Source of the DNA: Nocardioides baculatus
Lineage (GTDB): Bacteria; Actinomycetota; Actinomycetes; Propionibacteriales; Nocardioidaceae
Assembly: GCF_016735675.1 (NCBI RefSeq)
Contig: NZ_JAERSG010000004.1
Span: forward strand, 1-64,000
Length of the DNA: 64,000 nt
Reading direction: 5' to 3'
The notes under the pieces were generated by a model. The model was not told the DNA's origin. It did no database searches and saw nothing but the letters and a program-made list of their open reading frames with translations. Shown piece by piece: positions 1-8,577 of this stretch. The translations under genes and the position numbers were made by a program. Positions within the stretch are counted from its first letter, which is position 1. Each line of letters opens with the position of its first letter.

Positions 1-210
1 GATCGCGAACACCTGGAGGTCGTGCTTCTTCAACACCTCCAGCTTCGCCGGCACGTAGGAGTCGTCCTCCACCGCCGCCCACGGGTCGAAGTGATCACCC
101 CAGCAGGCGATCTCCAGACCGTCATAACCCCACCCCGACGCGAGCCGGCACACCTCCTCGAACGGCAGGTCGGCCCACTGGCCGGTGAACAAGGTGATCG
201 GGCGAGTCAT
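1..210 (-). CDS. Sugar phosphate isomerase/epimerase, partial (3' end outside window)
   Basis: Only the first 70 codons are present. The reading frame starts at the ATG at 210 ([20 protein letters not shown]) and runs off the left edge. The text fits the xylose-isomerase-like TIM-barrel family: an early beta strand, then [17 protein letters not shown], where the E and the following H/D region are typical of the metal-binding first strands. It starts 32 bases after the stop of the Gfo/Idh oxidoreductase and is very likely co-transcribed with it; AAGGGA lies just upstream as a ribosome binding site. Such isomerases usually work with Gfo/Idh dehydrogenases in inositol or rare-sugar breakdown. 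The substrate cannot be read from this fragment. Confidence 0.8.
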   Translation of the reverse strand, partial: MTRPITLFTGQWADLPFEEVCRLASGWGYDGLEIACWGDHFDPWAAVEDDSYVPAKLEVLKKHDLQVFAI

Positions 211-242
211 CAGGTGTCCCTTCTCAGGAGGTGCGAGGTCGG

Positions 243-1421
243 TCAGGCGGGGATGTCGTGCCAGGACGAGCTCAGCGAGCTCGCCTCGACGGCCGCGAGG
301 ACGCGCTGGACCTGCAGGCCGTCGGCGAACGACGGCGCGGGGTCCGCACCCTTGGCGATGTCGGTGACGAGGTCGACGACCTGGTGGGTGAAGGCGTGCT
401 CGTAGCCGAGCAGGTGGCCGGGCGGCCACCACGCGGCGACGTAGGGGTGGTCGCCCTCGGTGGCGAGGATCCGGCGGAACCCGGCCGTCGCGGACGGGTC
501 GTCGCCGTCGAAGAAGTGGAGGACGTTCATGTCCTCGAAGTCGAACGCCAGGCTGCCGCGGGATCCGTTGATCTCGATGCGGATGGCGTTCTTGCGTCCG
601 TTGGCGAACCGGGTCGCCTCGAAGACGCCCAGCGCACCCCCACGGAACTGGGCGAGGAACGCGGCGGCGTCGTCGACGGTCACCGGCCCCGTGCCACTGC
701 CGGCGGTCCCGGAGAGGCCCGAGTGCTCGCTCGGCAGCGGTCGCTCCTTGACGAAGGTCTCGAGGCGGCCGGTGACGGTGGCGATGGTGTCCCCAGTGAT
801 GTACTGCGTGAGGTCGACGATGTGGGCGCCGATGTCGCCCAGCGCGCCGGAGCCGGCCTTCGACTTGTCGAGGCGCCACGACAGGGGTGCCTGCGGGTCG
901 ACGATCCAGTCCTGGAGGTACTGCGCGCGGACGTGGTGGATGGTGCCGAGGCGGCCCTCGGCGACGAGCTGTCGGGCCAGGCCGATGGCCGGCACCCGGC
1001 GGTAGGTGAAGCCGACCATCGAGCGGACGCCGGAGGCCCTGGCCTTCTCGGCGGCCGCGACCATCGCCTCGGCCTCCTCGACGGTGTTGGCCAGCGGCTT
1101 CTCGCACAGGACGTGCTTGCCCGCCTCGAGCGCGGCGATGGCGATCTCGGCGTGGGTGTCCCCGGGGGTGCACACGTCGATGAGGTCGATGTCGTCGCGG
1201 TCGATCAGGGCGCGCCAGGACGTCTCGGTGGACTCCCACCCGAGCTGCGCGGCGGCCGCGGCCACCCTCACCTCGTCACGACCCGCCACGGCGGACATGC
1301 GGGGCCGCAGGGGGAGGTCGAAGAATCGCGGGGCGTTGCGCCACGCCTGGGAGTGCGCCGCACCCATGAAGGCGTAGCCCACCATCCCCACGGACAGCGT
1401 GTCGTGCTCGGAGGTCATCAC
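243..1421 (-). CDS. Gfo/Idh/MocA family NAD(P)-dependent oxidoreductase
   Basis: This 392-residue protein has the two-domain layout of sugar or inositol dehydrogenases. An N-terminal Rossmann fold shows GMVGYAFMG at residues 12-20, the family EKP motif lies at 107-109 (CEKPLA), and the C-terminal substrate domain contains [10 protein letters not shown] with the catalytic D196 and H200. The family oxidises a hydroxyl of a cyclic polyol or sugar with NAD(P). It lies downstream of the binding protein of a sugar ABC transporter, on the same strand, and ahead of a sugar isomerase, so it probably acts on the imported compound. A strong hairpin at 1462-1498 separates it from the transporter genes, so it may be partly uncoupled from them. 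Two ATG codons in a row make the exact start ambiguous by one residue. Confidence 0.92.
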   Translation of the reverse strand: MMTSEHDTLSVGMVGYAFMGAAHSQAWRNAPRFFDLPLRPRMSAVAGRDEVRVAAAAAQLGWESTETSWRALIDRDDIDLIDVCTPGDTHAEIAIAALEAGKHVLCEKPLANTVEEAEAMVAAAEKARASGVRSMVGFTYRRVPAIGLARQLVAEGRLGTIHHVRAQYLQDWIVDPQAPLSWRLDKSKAGSGALGDIGAHIVDLTQYITGDTIATVTGRLETFVKERPLPSEHSGLSGTAGSGTGPVTVDDAAAFLAQFRGGALGVFEATRFANGRKNAIRIEINGSRGSLAFDFEDMNVLHFFDGDDPSATAGFRRILATEGDHPYVAAWWPPGHLLGYEHAFTHQVVDLVTDIAKGADPAPSFADGLQVQRVLAAVEASSLSSSWHDIPA

Positions 1422-1461
1422 CGTTTCCTGTTCTGTCGTCGACCGGTTCGAGAGGGCAGAC

Positions 1462-1498
1462 CCCGTCCGGCGCCCCCAGTGTGGAGGCGCCGGACGGG
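1462..1498 (-). terminator. Strong GC hairpin after the sugar-binding protein gene
   Basis: A perfect 13-bp inverted repeat (CCCGTCCGGCGCC and its complement) encloses an 11-base loop between the binding protein gene and the oxidoreductase gene. No T-tract follows on the minus strand. It could be an intrinsic terminator of the GC-rich type, or an mRNA-stabilising hairpin that keeps transporter message above catabolic message. Confidence 0.7.
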
Positions 1499-1505
1499 TC
1501 GTGTC

Positions 1506-2582
1506 TCAGGACTCGAAGGCGCTGTCGATGTACTGGTCGACGTTGTCCCCGGTCACGACCGGGGCGTAGAGCTGCACCTCGCGGGGCACCTCGACCTCGA
1601 CCAGGTCGCCCATGGCCTTCTGCTGCACGAGGAGGCGGGCGAGCTTGACGCCGTCCGCACCCTGGGTCGACGGGTAGATGACCGTCGCCTTGAGCACGCC
1701 GTTGTCGCTCTCGATGTCACGCATCGCGTTGGCCGAGCCCGCGCCACCGATCATGGTGAACTCGTCGCGGCCAGCACTCTCGATGGCGGCCAGGACGCCG
1801 ACGCCCTGGTCGTCGTCGTGGTTCCACAGGAAGTCGATCTTCGGCTCGGCCTGCAGCAGCTGCGAGGCGACCTCCTCGCCGCTCTCCACCGTGAACTCGG
1901 CGGCCTGGCGGGCGTCGACGTCGAGGCCGCACTCGGACAGCGCGTCCTCGAAGCCCTGGCTGCGGTCCTGGGTCAGGGGCAGCGAGTCGATGCCGGCGAT
2001 CTCGGCGACGATGGCGTCCTCGTTGCCGTCGGCCTGCTGACAGACGTACTGGCCGGCCGAGACACCCATGCCGTAGTTGTCACCGAGCACGGTGACGCGA
2101 GCGGCGTTGGGGTCGTCGAACTCACGGTCGACGTTGATGACCGGGATGCCGGCCTCCATCGCCTTGAGGGCCACGGGCGTCATCGCCGCGCCGTCGAACG
2201 GGAGCAGCACGATCGCGTCGACCCCGTCGTTGATGAAGGTCTCGACCTGGCTGATCTGGAGGTTGACGTCGTTGGTGCCCTCCGCGATCTGCAGGTCGAG
2301 GTCCGGGTACTGGTCGGCGAGGTCACGCACGTTGTTGGTGATGGCCGCCATCCAGCCGTGGTCGGCGGCGGGCGCCGAGAAGCCGATGGTGACGGTGTCG
2401 CCCTCTTCGTCGTTGCTGCCCTCGGCGGCGACCGGAGCGGCGTCCGAGCTGCTCTCCTCGTCGTTCGCGGCGTCCTCGGCGCTGCCGGTGCAGGCGGAGA
2501 GGGCCAGGACGGCGACCGCGCCGATCACGAGGCCGGGGTAGCGGCGGCTCTGCTGCCGTGAAGTGGTGGTGCGCAGTCGCAT
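1506..2582 (-). CDS. Sugar ABC transporter substrate-binding lipoprotein (RbsB type)
   Basis: This is a 358-residue secreted lipoprotein. A basic N-terminus and hydrophobic segment end in the lipobox LSAC with Cys31 as lipidation site, followed by an acidic, low-complexity linker to about residue 65. The mature part is a periplasmic-binding-protein type 1 domain of the ribose/galactose class (VTIGFSAPAADHGWMAAITN; later DAIVLLPFDG and PVINVDREF). It should capture the sugar outside the membrane and deliver it to the permease encoded just upstream in the operon. AAGGAG sits about 10 bases before the ATG. The ligand is unknown; the neighbouring Gfo/Idh and isomerase genes suggest an inositol-like or rare sugar. 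Confidence 0.93.
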   Translation of the reverse strand: MRLRTTTSRQQSRRYPGLVIGAVAVLALSACTGSAEDAANDEESSSDAAPVAAEGSNDEEGDTVTIGFSAPAADHGWMAAITNNVRDLADQYPDLDLQIAEGTNDVNLQISQVETFINDGVDAIVLLPFDGAAMTPVALKAMEAGIPVINVDREFDDPNAARVTVLGDNYGMGVSAGQYVCQQADGNEDAIVAEIAGIDSLPLTQDRSQGFEDALSECGLDVDARQAAEFTVESGEEVASQLLQAEPKIDFLWNHDDDQGVGVLAAIESAGRDEFTMIGGAGSANAMRDIESDNGVLKATVIYPSTQGADGVKLARLLVQQKAMGDLVEVEVPREVQLYAPVVTGDNVDQYIDSAFES

Positions 2583-2625
2583 GGGATGTGCTCCTTGTTT
2601 CTGGCGGTGTGCCTGGTGTGTGTGC

Positions 2626-2669
2626 GGGGTGGTGCTGGGGGTGGTGCTGGGTCTGGTGCTGGGTGGTGC
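2626..2669. repeat. 12-bp tandem repeat between permease and binding protein genes
   Basis: Three consecutive copies of a GGGGTGGTGCTG-like unit (2626-2637, 2638-2649, and 2650-2661 with two changes), plus a partial fourth, fill the 111-base gap between the permease stop and the binding protein start. On the transcribed strand the repeat is CAGCACCA-rich. It encodes nothing evident. It could affect message processing between the two genes. Confidence 0.75.
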
Positions 2670-2693
2670 GGGATGTTCCGAGTACGGGTGGGA

Positions 2694-3791
2694 TCAGGTG
2701 CTGGCGGAGCGTCGGGCCAGCCGCTGCTGGAGCAGCACGGCGACGACGATGATCAGGCCCTTGGCCACGGCCTGGGTCGAGCTGTCCTGGTTGTTGAGGA
2801 CGAAGACGATGCTCAGGGTGCTGAAGATGAGCACGCCGATGACCGTGCCGACGATGGTGCCGCGTCCGCCGGTGAGCAGCGTGCCGCCGATGACGACGGC
2901 GGCGATGGCGTCGAGCTCGAGCAGGGTGCCGTGCGTGGAGCTGCCGGTCGACGTGCGGGCGAGGTACATCAGGGCGGCGAGGCCGCAGCAGAGACCGACG
3001 AGCACGTAGACGAGCGTGGTGTGCCGCTTGACGTTGATGCCGGCGAGGCGTGCCGCCTCCGGGTTGCCGCCGACAGCGAGGGTCCGCCGGCCGAAGGTGG
3101 TGCGGTTCAGCAGGAACCAGCCCCCCACCGACACCAGGGCGAAGATGACGACGAGCAGCGGGACGCCGAGGATGTCGGCCGACCAGAAGTCCTTGAACCC
3201 CTGCACGTTCACGATCTGCGTACGTCGCTCGGAGATGATCTCGGCGAGTCCTCGGGCCGAGGCCAGCATGGCGAGGGTCATGATGAAGGGGACGACGTTG
3301 CCGTAGGCGATGAGCACGCCGTTGACCAGCCCGCAGGCCCCGCCGACGGCGAGGGCGACGAACACCATGACCACCCAGTGGGTGTCCTCCGCCATGGTCT
3401 GCGTCGCGAAGGTGCTCGCCCAGACCGACGAGAGGGCCACGATCGCTCCGACCGACAGGTCGATGCCCCCGGAGATGATCACGAACGTCATGCCGATGCT
3501 GACCACGCCGACGATCGAGGCGAGCCGGAGGATGGTCACCATGGTGTCGACGCTGGCGAAGCGGTCGCCCGCGGTCACGACACCGACGACGCAGATGACG
3601 AGCAGCGCCACGATGAGGCCGATGTTGCGGCCGAACGACCCGCTCATCAGCCCGGCGCCGCGAGACGACCGCTCCGACTCGGCGGCCGCGTTCTCCACCC
3701 GGACGGTGTCGCTCGTGGGTGCCACGGTGTTCTCCACGCCGGTCAGGTCGGGACCTCGATGGGTCCCCGGGGTCGTGCTGTGGTCGCTCAT
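2694..3791 (-). CDS. Sugar ABC transporter permease (RbsC/BPD_transp_2 type)
   Basis: The 365-residue membrane protein starts at the ATG at 3791, whose TGA-overlapping position (ATGA) with the ATPase gene shows translational coupling. After a hydrophilic N-terminus of about 55 residues come eight or more hydrophobic segments, including LIVALLVICVVGVVTAGD and the family-typical GGIDLSVGAIVALSS, and later AAVVIGGTLLTGGRGTIVGT. This is the channel subunit of a ribose/xylose-type importer. A longer frame exists upstream but lies antisense-like over the ATPase gene and is not needed. The extended hydrophilic N-terminus is common in actinobacterial members. Confidence 0.93.
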   Translation of the reverse strand: MSDHSTTPGTHRGPDLTGVENTVAPTSDTVRVENAAAESERSSRGAGLMSGSFGRNIGLIVALLVICVVGVVTAGDRFASVDTMVTILRLASIVGVVSIGMTFVIISGGIDLSVGAIVALSSVWASTFATQTMAEDTHWVVMVFVALAVGGACGLVNGVLIAYGNVVPFIMTLAMLASARGLAEIISERRTQIVNVQGFKDFWSADILGVPLLVVIFALVSVGGWFLLNRTTFGRRTLAVGGNPEAARLAGINVKRHTTLVYVLVGLCCGLAALMYLARTSTGSSTHGTLLELDAIAAVVIGGTLLTGGRGTIVGTVIGVLIFSTLSIVFVLNNQDSSTQAVAKGLIIVVAVLLQQRLARRSAST

Positions 3792-5311
3792 GCGGCGCTT
3801 CCTTCCATGACGAGGTCGAGGACTCGCGACTCGTCGATCTGATCTGCGGGTCCCTCGTGAACGACGCGGCCCTCGCGGACCACCAGCACCCGGTCGGCGA
3901 GACCGAGCACCTCCTCCACCTCGCTCGACACGACGACGACGGCCACCCCTGAATCGGCGAGTGCCCGCACGACGGCGTAGATCTCGGCGCGCGCGCCGAC
4001 GTCGACGCCGCGCGTGGGCTCGTCGAGCAGCAGCACGCGGCACTCGCGGAGCAGCCAGCGCGCCAGGACGACCTTCTGCTGGTTGCCGCCCGACAGGAGG
4101 CGCACGAGGCGATCGACCCCTGCCGGACGGACGTCGAGGGACTGGGTGACCTCAGCGGCGCGCTTGCGCTCCTCACCGCGGTCGAGGAAGCCCAGGCGCG
4201 CGAAGCGACTGAGCGTCGAGATGGTGATGTTGCTGTAGATCGCCTGGTCGAGGAGCAGGCCCTGGCTCTTGCGCTCCTCCGGGGCGAGGCCGAGACCGGC
4301 CTTGACGGCCGCCTGGACCGAGCCGCGGCGCAGCGGCTCGCCGTTGACCGTGACGGTGCCCGCGGACGCGCGCCGCGCGCCGTAGAGCGTCTCGAGGATC
4401 TCGGAGCGGCCGGCGCCGACGAGCCCGGCCAGGCCGACGATCTCCCCCGCGCGGACCGTCAGGTCGACGCCGGAGAAGACACCGGCGAGCTCAAGGTCGC
4501 GGACCTCGAGGACGGGCTCGCCGAACGTCGCCGCCTGGCCGCCGCGGGGCGGGAAGACGTACTCGATCGAGCGGCCCGTCATGAGCTTGATGAGCTCCGA
4601 GGTGGGCGTGTCGGCCACGGCGAGCCCGGTGGCGACCGTGCTGCCGTCCTTGAGCACGGTGATCCGGTCGCCGATCTGGCGGATCTCCTCGAGCCGGTGG
4701 GAGATGTAGACGATCGCGACGCCCTCGGCGGTGAGGTCGCGGATGACCCGGAAGAGGTTGTCGACCTCGCCCTGGTCCAGCACCGCCGACGGCTCGTCGA
4801 GCACGAGGAGGCGGGTGTTCTGCGACAGCGCGCGCGCCATGCTGACGACCTGCTGCGCGGCCGGGGTGAGGCGCCCCACCTCGCGGGTCGGCGAGATCTC
4901 GCTGTGCCCGAGGCGGGCGAGCAGCGCGGCAGCCTCGCGGTTGGTGCGGCTGCGCTGGCTCATCCCGGCCGACGAGAGCTCGTGGCCCAGGAAGATGTTC
5001 TCCGCCACCGAGAGGCCCGGCACGAGGTCGAGCTCCTGGTAGATCGTGGAGATGCCGAGCTTCATCGCCGCCTGGGGCGTGCCCAGCGTGACGGGCTGGC
5101 CCTCCCAGAGGATCTCCCCCTCGTCGGGCTGGTAGCTCGCGGAGAGCACCTTGATCAGGGTCGACTTGCCGGCACCGTTCTGGCCCAGCAGGCAGTGCAC
5201 CTCGCCCGGGCGGACGTCGAGGTCGACGCCGCCGAGCGCGAGCACGCCGGGGAAGCGCTTCACGATGCCGCGCATCTCCAGCAGGGGCGCCGACGTGGGC
5301 AGGGGGGTCAC
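3788..5311 (-). CDS. Sugar ABC transporter ATP-binding protein with two ATPase domains (RbsA/MglA type)
   Basis: Two ABC domains are fused, as in RbsA, MglA and XylG. The first has the Walker A GQNGAGKST and Walker B LLVLDEPSAVL, with an atypical signature LTPAAQQ. The second has a degenerate Walker A (GLVGAGRSE) but a good signature LLSGGNQQKV and LLLDEPTRGVD. The frame is open to a TTG at 5359, but that would run through the inverted repeat at 5338-5363, so the GTG at 5311 is preferred; a GTG at 5335 is also possible. It drives sugar import with the permease and binding protein encoded immediately downstream. Confidence 0.92.
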   Translation of the reverse strand: MTPLPTSAPLLEMRGIVKRFPGVLALGGVDLDVRPGEVHCLLGQNGAGKSTLIKVLSASYQPDEGEILWEGQPVTLGTPQAAMKLGISTIYQELDLVPGLSVAENIFLGHELSSAGMSQRSRTNREAAALLARLGHSEISPTREVGRLTPAAQQVVSMARALSQNTRLLVLDEPSAVLDQGEVDNLFRVIRDLTAEGVAIVYISHRLEEIRQIGDRITVLKDGSTVATGLAVADTPTSELIKLMTGRSIEYVFPPRGGQAATFGEPVLEVRDLELAGVFSGVDLTVRAGEIVGLAGLVGAGRSEILETLYGARRASAGTVTVNGEPLRRGSVQAAVKAGLGLAPEERKSQGLLLDQAIYSNITISTLSRFARLGFLDRGEERKRAAEVTQSLDVRPAGVDRLVRLLSGGNQQKVVLARWLLRECRVLLLDEPTRGVDVGARAEIYAVVRALADSGVAVVVVSSEVEEVLGLADRVLVVREGRVVHEGPADQIDESRVLDLVMEGSAA

Positions 5312-5337
5312 GGGGGGAACTGTGGCACGCGTCACGT

Positions 5338-5363
5338 ACTTATGTCGACACCCTGACAAAAGT
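5338..5363. promoter_or_regulatory. Inverted repeat between sugar transporter operon and ROK regulator (candidate operator)
   Basis: ACTTATGTC and GACAAAAGT form 9-base arms with eight matches around an 8-base spacer. The site is AT-rich against a GC-rich background and lies in the short divergent gap between the transporter genes and the ROK gene. That is where ROK repressors usually bind. The link to this ROK protein is inference. Confidence 0.5.
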
Positions 5364-5390
5364 TTCTGGCCCAGTGTGGAAAGTCACGCA

Positions 5391-6608
5391 ATGTGCCACA
5401 CTCCGTCCGTGCGAACCGGTGAGCTCTTCGACCTCCTCCGTGACGGAAGGCCGTGGACACGTGCCCAGCTGGCCGAGGCGACGGGCCTCGCCCGGTCCAC
5501 GGTCACCATGCGCATCGACACCCTCATCCGGCTCGGCCTGGTCGCTCCCTACGGCGGCGCGCGCTCGACAGGCGGCCGCCCGCCCGCGCTCTTCGCGCTC
5601 AACCCGAGCGCGAAGCTCGTCGTCGGCGTCGATGTCGGCGCGACCCACGCACGCGCCGCGCTCACCGACCTCGACGGCAGGATCCTGGGCGAGGCGGACG
5701 CCCAGATCGAGGTCGCGGCCGGCCCCGACGAGGTCCTCGGCTGGGTCATCGAGACCGTGCGGGACCTCGTGGCCGGCAGCGGCCGGAAGATCGACGACCT
5801 CGCGGCGATCGGGATCGGCCTGCCCGGACCGGTGGAGCACTCGACCGGCCGGCCGATCAATCCCCCGATCATGCCCGGCTGGGACCGCTACGACGTCCCT
5901 GGTCACCTCCGTGCCGTCTATCCCGTCCCGGTGCTCGTCGACAACGACGTGAACATCATGGCCCTGGGCGAGCGGCGCGCCTTCATGCGCGAGGTGGACG
6001 ACCTCGTGCTCATCAAGGTCGCCACGGGCATCGGTGCCGGCATCGTGACCGGTGGCGTCCTGCAGCGGGGGGCCCGCGGCACGGCGGGCGACCTCGGGCA
6101 CGTCCGCGTGCGCAACAACGACGACATCGTCTGCCGGTGCGGCAACACCGGCTGCCTCGAGGCCGTGGCAGCCGGCCCCGCCCTCGCCGCGGCGGTCCGC
6201 GCCCAGGGCGAGGACGCCAAGACCGGTGGCGACGTGGTCGACCTGGTCCGCGGCGGCAGCCTGGTCGCGATGGCCGTCGTCCGGCAGGCCGGACGCGACA
6301 TCGGCGAGGTCGTGGCGACGATGACCAACCTCATCAATCCGTCGGTCGTCGTCATCGGCGGACAGCTCGCCGGCGCCGGCGAGCACCTGCTCGCGGGGAT
6401 CCGCGAGTCGGTCTACCAGCGCTCGCTGCCGCTGGCCACCGAGCACCTGCGCATCGTCACCTCACGCGCGGGCGGCGAGGCCGCGGTGCTCGGCGCCTCC
6501 GCGCTCGCGATCGAGCACGTCCTCTCCCCCGACGTCGTCGAGGCCGCCAGCGAGGCGCTGGCCGCAGCGGACGCCAAGGCCGAGGCCGAGGCTCAGCGCA
6601 GCTTGTAG
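5391..6608 (+). CDS. ROK family transcriptional regulator (sugar-responsive repressor)
   Basis: The 405-residue protein has an N-terminal winged helix-turn-helix (about 12-60; TRAQLAEATGLARSTVTMRI) joined to a ROK sugar-kinase-like domain. The kinase part shows DVGATH at 81-86, the ROK zinc cluster motif CRCGNTGCLE near residue 255 and IGIGLPGPV. Proteins of this form repress sugar uptake genes until a sugar binds. It is divergent from the ABC transporter, with an inverted repeat between them, so it most likely controls that operon and itself. The ATG at 5391 is chosen; a GTG at 5409 is possible. Its last 16 bases overlap the convergent acyl-CoA dehydrogenase gene. Confidence 0.93.
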   Translation: MCHTPSVRTGELFDLLRDGRPWTRAQLAEATGLARSTVTMRIDTLIRLGLVAPYGGARSTGGRPPALFALNPSAKLVVGVDVGATHARAALTDLDGRILGEADAQIEVAAGPDEVLGWVIETVRDLVAGSGRKIDDLAAIGIGLPGPVEHSTGRPINPPIMPGWDRYDVPGHLRAVYPVPVLVDNDVNIMALGERRAFMREVDDLVLIKVATGIGAGIVTGGVLQRGARGTAGDLGHVRVRNNDDIVCRCGNTGCLEAVAAGPALAAAVRAQGEDAKTGGDVVDLVRGGSLVAMAVVRQAGRDIGEVVATMTNLINPSVVVIGGQLAGAGEHLLAGIRESVYQRSLPLATEHLRIVTSRAGGEAAVLGASALAIEHVLSPDVVEAASEALAAADAKAEAEAQRSL

Positions 6609-7798
6609 TCCTTCAGCAGGCTGCGGCCGATGATCATCTTCTGGATGTCGGAGGTGCCCTCGCCGATCAGCATGAAGGCCGACTCGCGGTAGAGGCGCTC
6701 GATCTCGTACTCCTTGGAGTAGCCGTAGCCGCCGTGGATGCGGAACGACGCCTCGACGACCTCGTTGCAGTACTCGCTCGCGAGCATCTTGGCCATGCCG
6801 GCCTCGACGTCCATCCGCTGGCCGGAGTCCTTGAGACGGGCGGCCTTGACCATCATCGTGTGGGCGGTCTCGACCTTCGTGGCCATCTCGGCGAGGCGGA
6901 ACAGGACCGCCTGGTGCTCGGCGATCGGCTTGCCGAAGGTCTCGCGCTGCTGGGAGTAGGCGATGCCGAGCTCGAAGGCCCGGTTGGCGATGCCGCACGC
7001 GCGGGCGGCGACGTTGACGCGGCCGACCTCGACGCCGTCCATCATCTGGTAGAAGCCCTTGCCCGGCTCGCCGCCCAGGACCTGCTCGGCCGCGATCCGG
7101 TGGTTCTCGAAGATGGCCTCGGTCGTGTCGACGCCCTTGTAGCCCATCTTGTCGATCTTCCCGGGGATGGTGAGGCCGGGAGCGGTCTCGCCGAAGCCCG
7201 CCTCCTTCTCCACCAGGAAGGTCGTCATGTTCTTGTACGGCGTGTCGGCACCCTCGTCGGTCTTGGTGAGCACCGCGATCAGGGTCGACGAGCCGCCGTT
7301 GGTCAGCCACATCTTCTGACCGTTGATGACGTACCCCGCATCAGGGCCCTCGCCGTCCTTGACCGCCTTCGTCGAGATGGCGGCGACGTCCGAGCCCAGT
7401 CCGGGCTCCGACATCGAGAAGGCGCCACGGACCTCGCCGGTCGCCATCCGCGGGAGGTACTTCTGCTTCTGCTCCTCGGTGCCGTGCTGCATCAGCATGT
7501 AGGCCACGATGAAGTGGGTGTTGATCACGCCGGAGACGCTCATCCAGCCGCGTGCGATCTCCTCGACGCACAGGGCGTAGGTCAGCAGCGACTCGCCGAG
7601 GCCGTCGTACTCCTCCGGGATCATCAGGCCGAAGATGCCGAGCTCCTTGAGGCCCTCGACGATCTCGGTGGGGTACTCGTCCTGGTGCTCGAGCTCCGTG
7701 GCGACCGGGATGATCTTCTCGTCCACGAACTGGCGCACGGCCTTGAGGATCTCGGTCTGGTCCTCGGAGAGGCCGTCGGTCTGGCAGAGGCGAGGCAT
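6593..7798 (-). CDS. Acyl-CoA dehydrogenase family protein
   Basis: This 401-residue flavoprotein shows the complete acyl-CoA dehydrogenase plan: an N-terminal helical domain, the FAD/substrate signature AFSMSEPGLGSDVAAI near residue 130, and the C-terminal segment IHGGYGYSKEYEIERLYR followed by IGEGTSDIQKMIIGR. The glutamate in EGTSD is at the position of the catalytic base in short- and medium-chain enzymes. It should introduce a 2,3-double bond into an acyl-CoA and pass electrons to ETF. The gene stands alone; the exact acyl substrate is not evident. The first residues (MPRLCQTDGLSEDQTEI) support the ATG at 7798. Confidence 0.95.
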   Translation of the reverse strand: MPRLCQTDGLSEDQTEILKAVRQFVDEKIIPVATELEHQDEYPTEIVEGLKELGIFGLMIPEEYDGLGESLLTYALCVEEIARGWMSVSGVINTHFIVAYMLMQHGTEEQKQKYLPRMATGEVRGAFSMSEPGLGSDVAAISTKAVKDGEGPDAGYVINGQKMWLTNGGSSTLIAVLTKTDEGADTPYKNMTTFLVEKEAGFGETAPGLTIPGKIDKMGYKGVDTTEAIFENHRIAAEQVLGGEPGKGFYQMMDGVEVGRVNVAARACGIANRAFELGIAYSQQRETFGKPIAEHQAVLFRLAEMATKVETAHTMMVKAARLKDSGQRMDVEAGMAKMLASEYCNEVVEASFRIHGGYGYSKEYEIERLYRESAFMLIGEGTSDIQKMIIGRSLLKDYKLR

Positions 7799-7954
7799 GT
7801 GCGGGGCTCCTGTGCAGTCGCGGACGCGGGGTCGAGCTCCTCGGGAGTCTAGTTATCGGTCGTTCACCTGGGCAGGGGCCGCGTCCGAGACTGTCGTCAC
7901 ACCCCGACCGGCTTCTCCGGGCCGCATCTGGACCCCCATGAGACACTGGAGTGC

Positions 7955-8566
7955 ATGCGAGCCACCCGCCTGACCGTGCCGGCCCTCGGGGCATCGCTCG
8001 TCCTGCTCCTGGGCGCTTGCGGCGACGACTCCTCGCGGGCCGAGGACCCTGCTGCTGACGCGTCGGCGTCCGAGACGCCCTCGGAGACGACCTCGTCGGA
8101 GCCACCCTCGCCCGAGCCGGTGGTGCTCATCGACTTCGGCGACGAGCCTGCGGTGGACGCGACCTACAAGGACGCCGCCCTCCAGGCGGTCGGCGACAAG
8201 CTCATCACGATGGTGCCCTCGGCGCTCCCCGACGGCTGGACGACGGTCGGCGGCGGCTACCAGGCCGAGCCGCAGTGGTGGCACATGGAGTACACCGCCC
8301 CCACCGGCGACGTCACGCTCGACCAGTTCCCCGGGGACACCGAGACGACCATCGGGAGCCAGCTGAGTGTCGCGCCGACCGGGGACGTCGACCTGTCGCC
8401 GTGGGGCATCGGCACCTGGTCCGCGTGGGACTACAAGGGGGCCACCGTCCTGACCCACGAGCTCAAGGGCAGCACGGTCATCCTCCAGGGCGCCGACCAG
8501 GACACGGTCACCGACCTCGCGAAGTCCCTGATCCCTGCCGAGGACGCACCCGCCCAGGAGGGCTGA
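7955..8566 (+). CDS. Small secreted lipoprotein of unknown function
   Basis: The 203-residue product starts with a signal peptide ending in the lipobox LLGAC, so it should be anchored on the outer face of the membrane. A Ser/Glu/Pro/Ala-rich linker (about residues 25-55) precedes a globular part rich in Trp and Asp (WTTVGGGYQAEPQWWHMEYTA). I do not recognise the domain. It is divergent from the acyl-CoA dehydrogenase gene and convergent with the sulfotransferase gene, and does not appear to belong to an operon. Confidence 0.8.
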   Translation: MRATRLTVPALGASLVLLLGACGDDSSRAEDPAADASASETPSETTSSEPPSPEPVVLIDFGDEPAVDATYKDAALQAVGDKLITMVPSALPDGWTTVGGGYQAEPQWWHMEYTAPTGDVTLDQFPGDTETTIGSQLSVAPTGDVDLSPWGIGTWSAWDYKGATVLTHELKGSTVILQGADQDTVTDLAKSLIPAEDAPAQEG

Positions 8567-8577
8567 GCCCGGCTCAG
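8563..8577. terminator. Palindrome across two convergent stop codons
   Basis: CTGAGCC and GGCTCAG flank a single C, and the 15-bp palindrome contains the TGA of the lipoprotein gene and the reverse TGA of the sulfotransferase gene. It may act as a compact two-way terminator. No T-tract is present. Confidence 0.35.

Noticed and set aside
231..2561. A 776-codon open frame opposite the oxidoreductase and binding protein genes
   Set aside because: Its residues are a repetitive Val/Asp/Gly/Arg/Leu mix without family motifs, and it runs antisense through two clear genes. Long antisense frames are expected at this G+C content.
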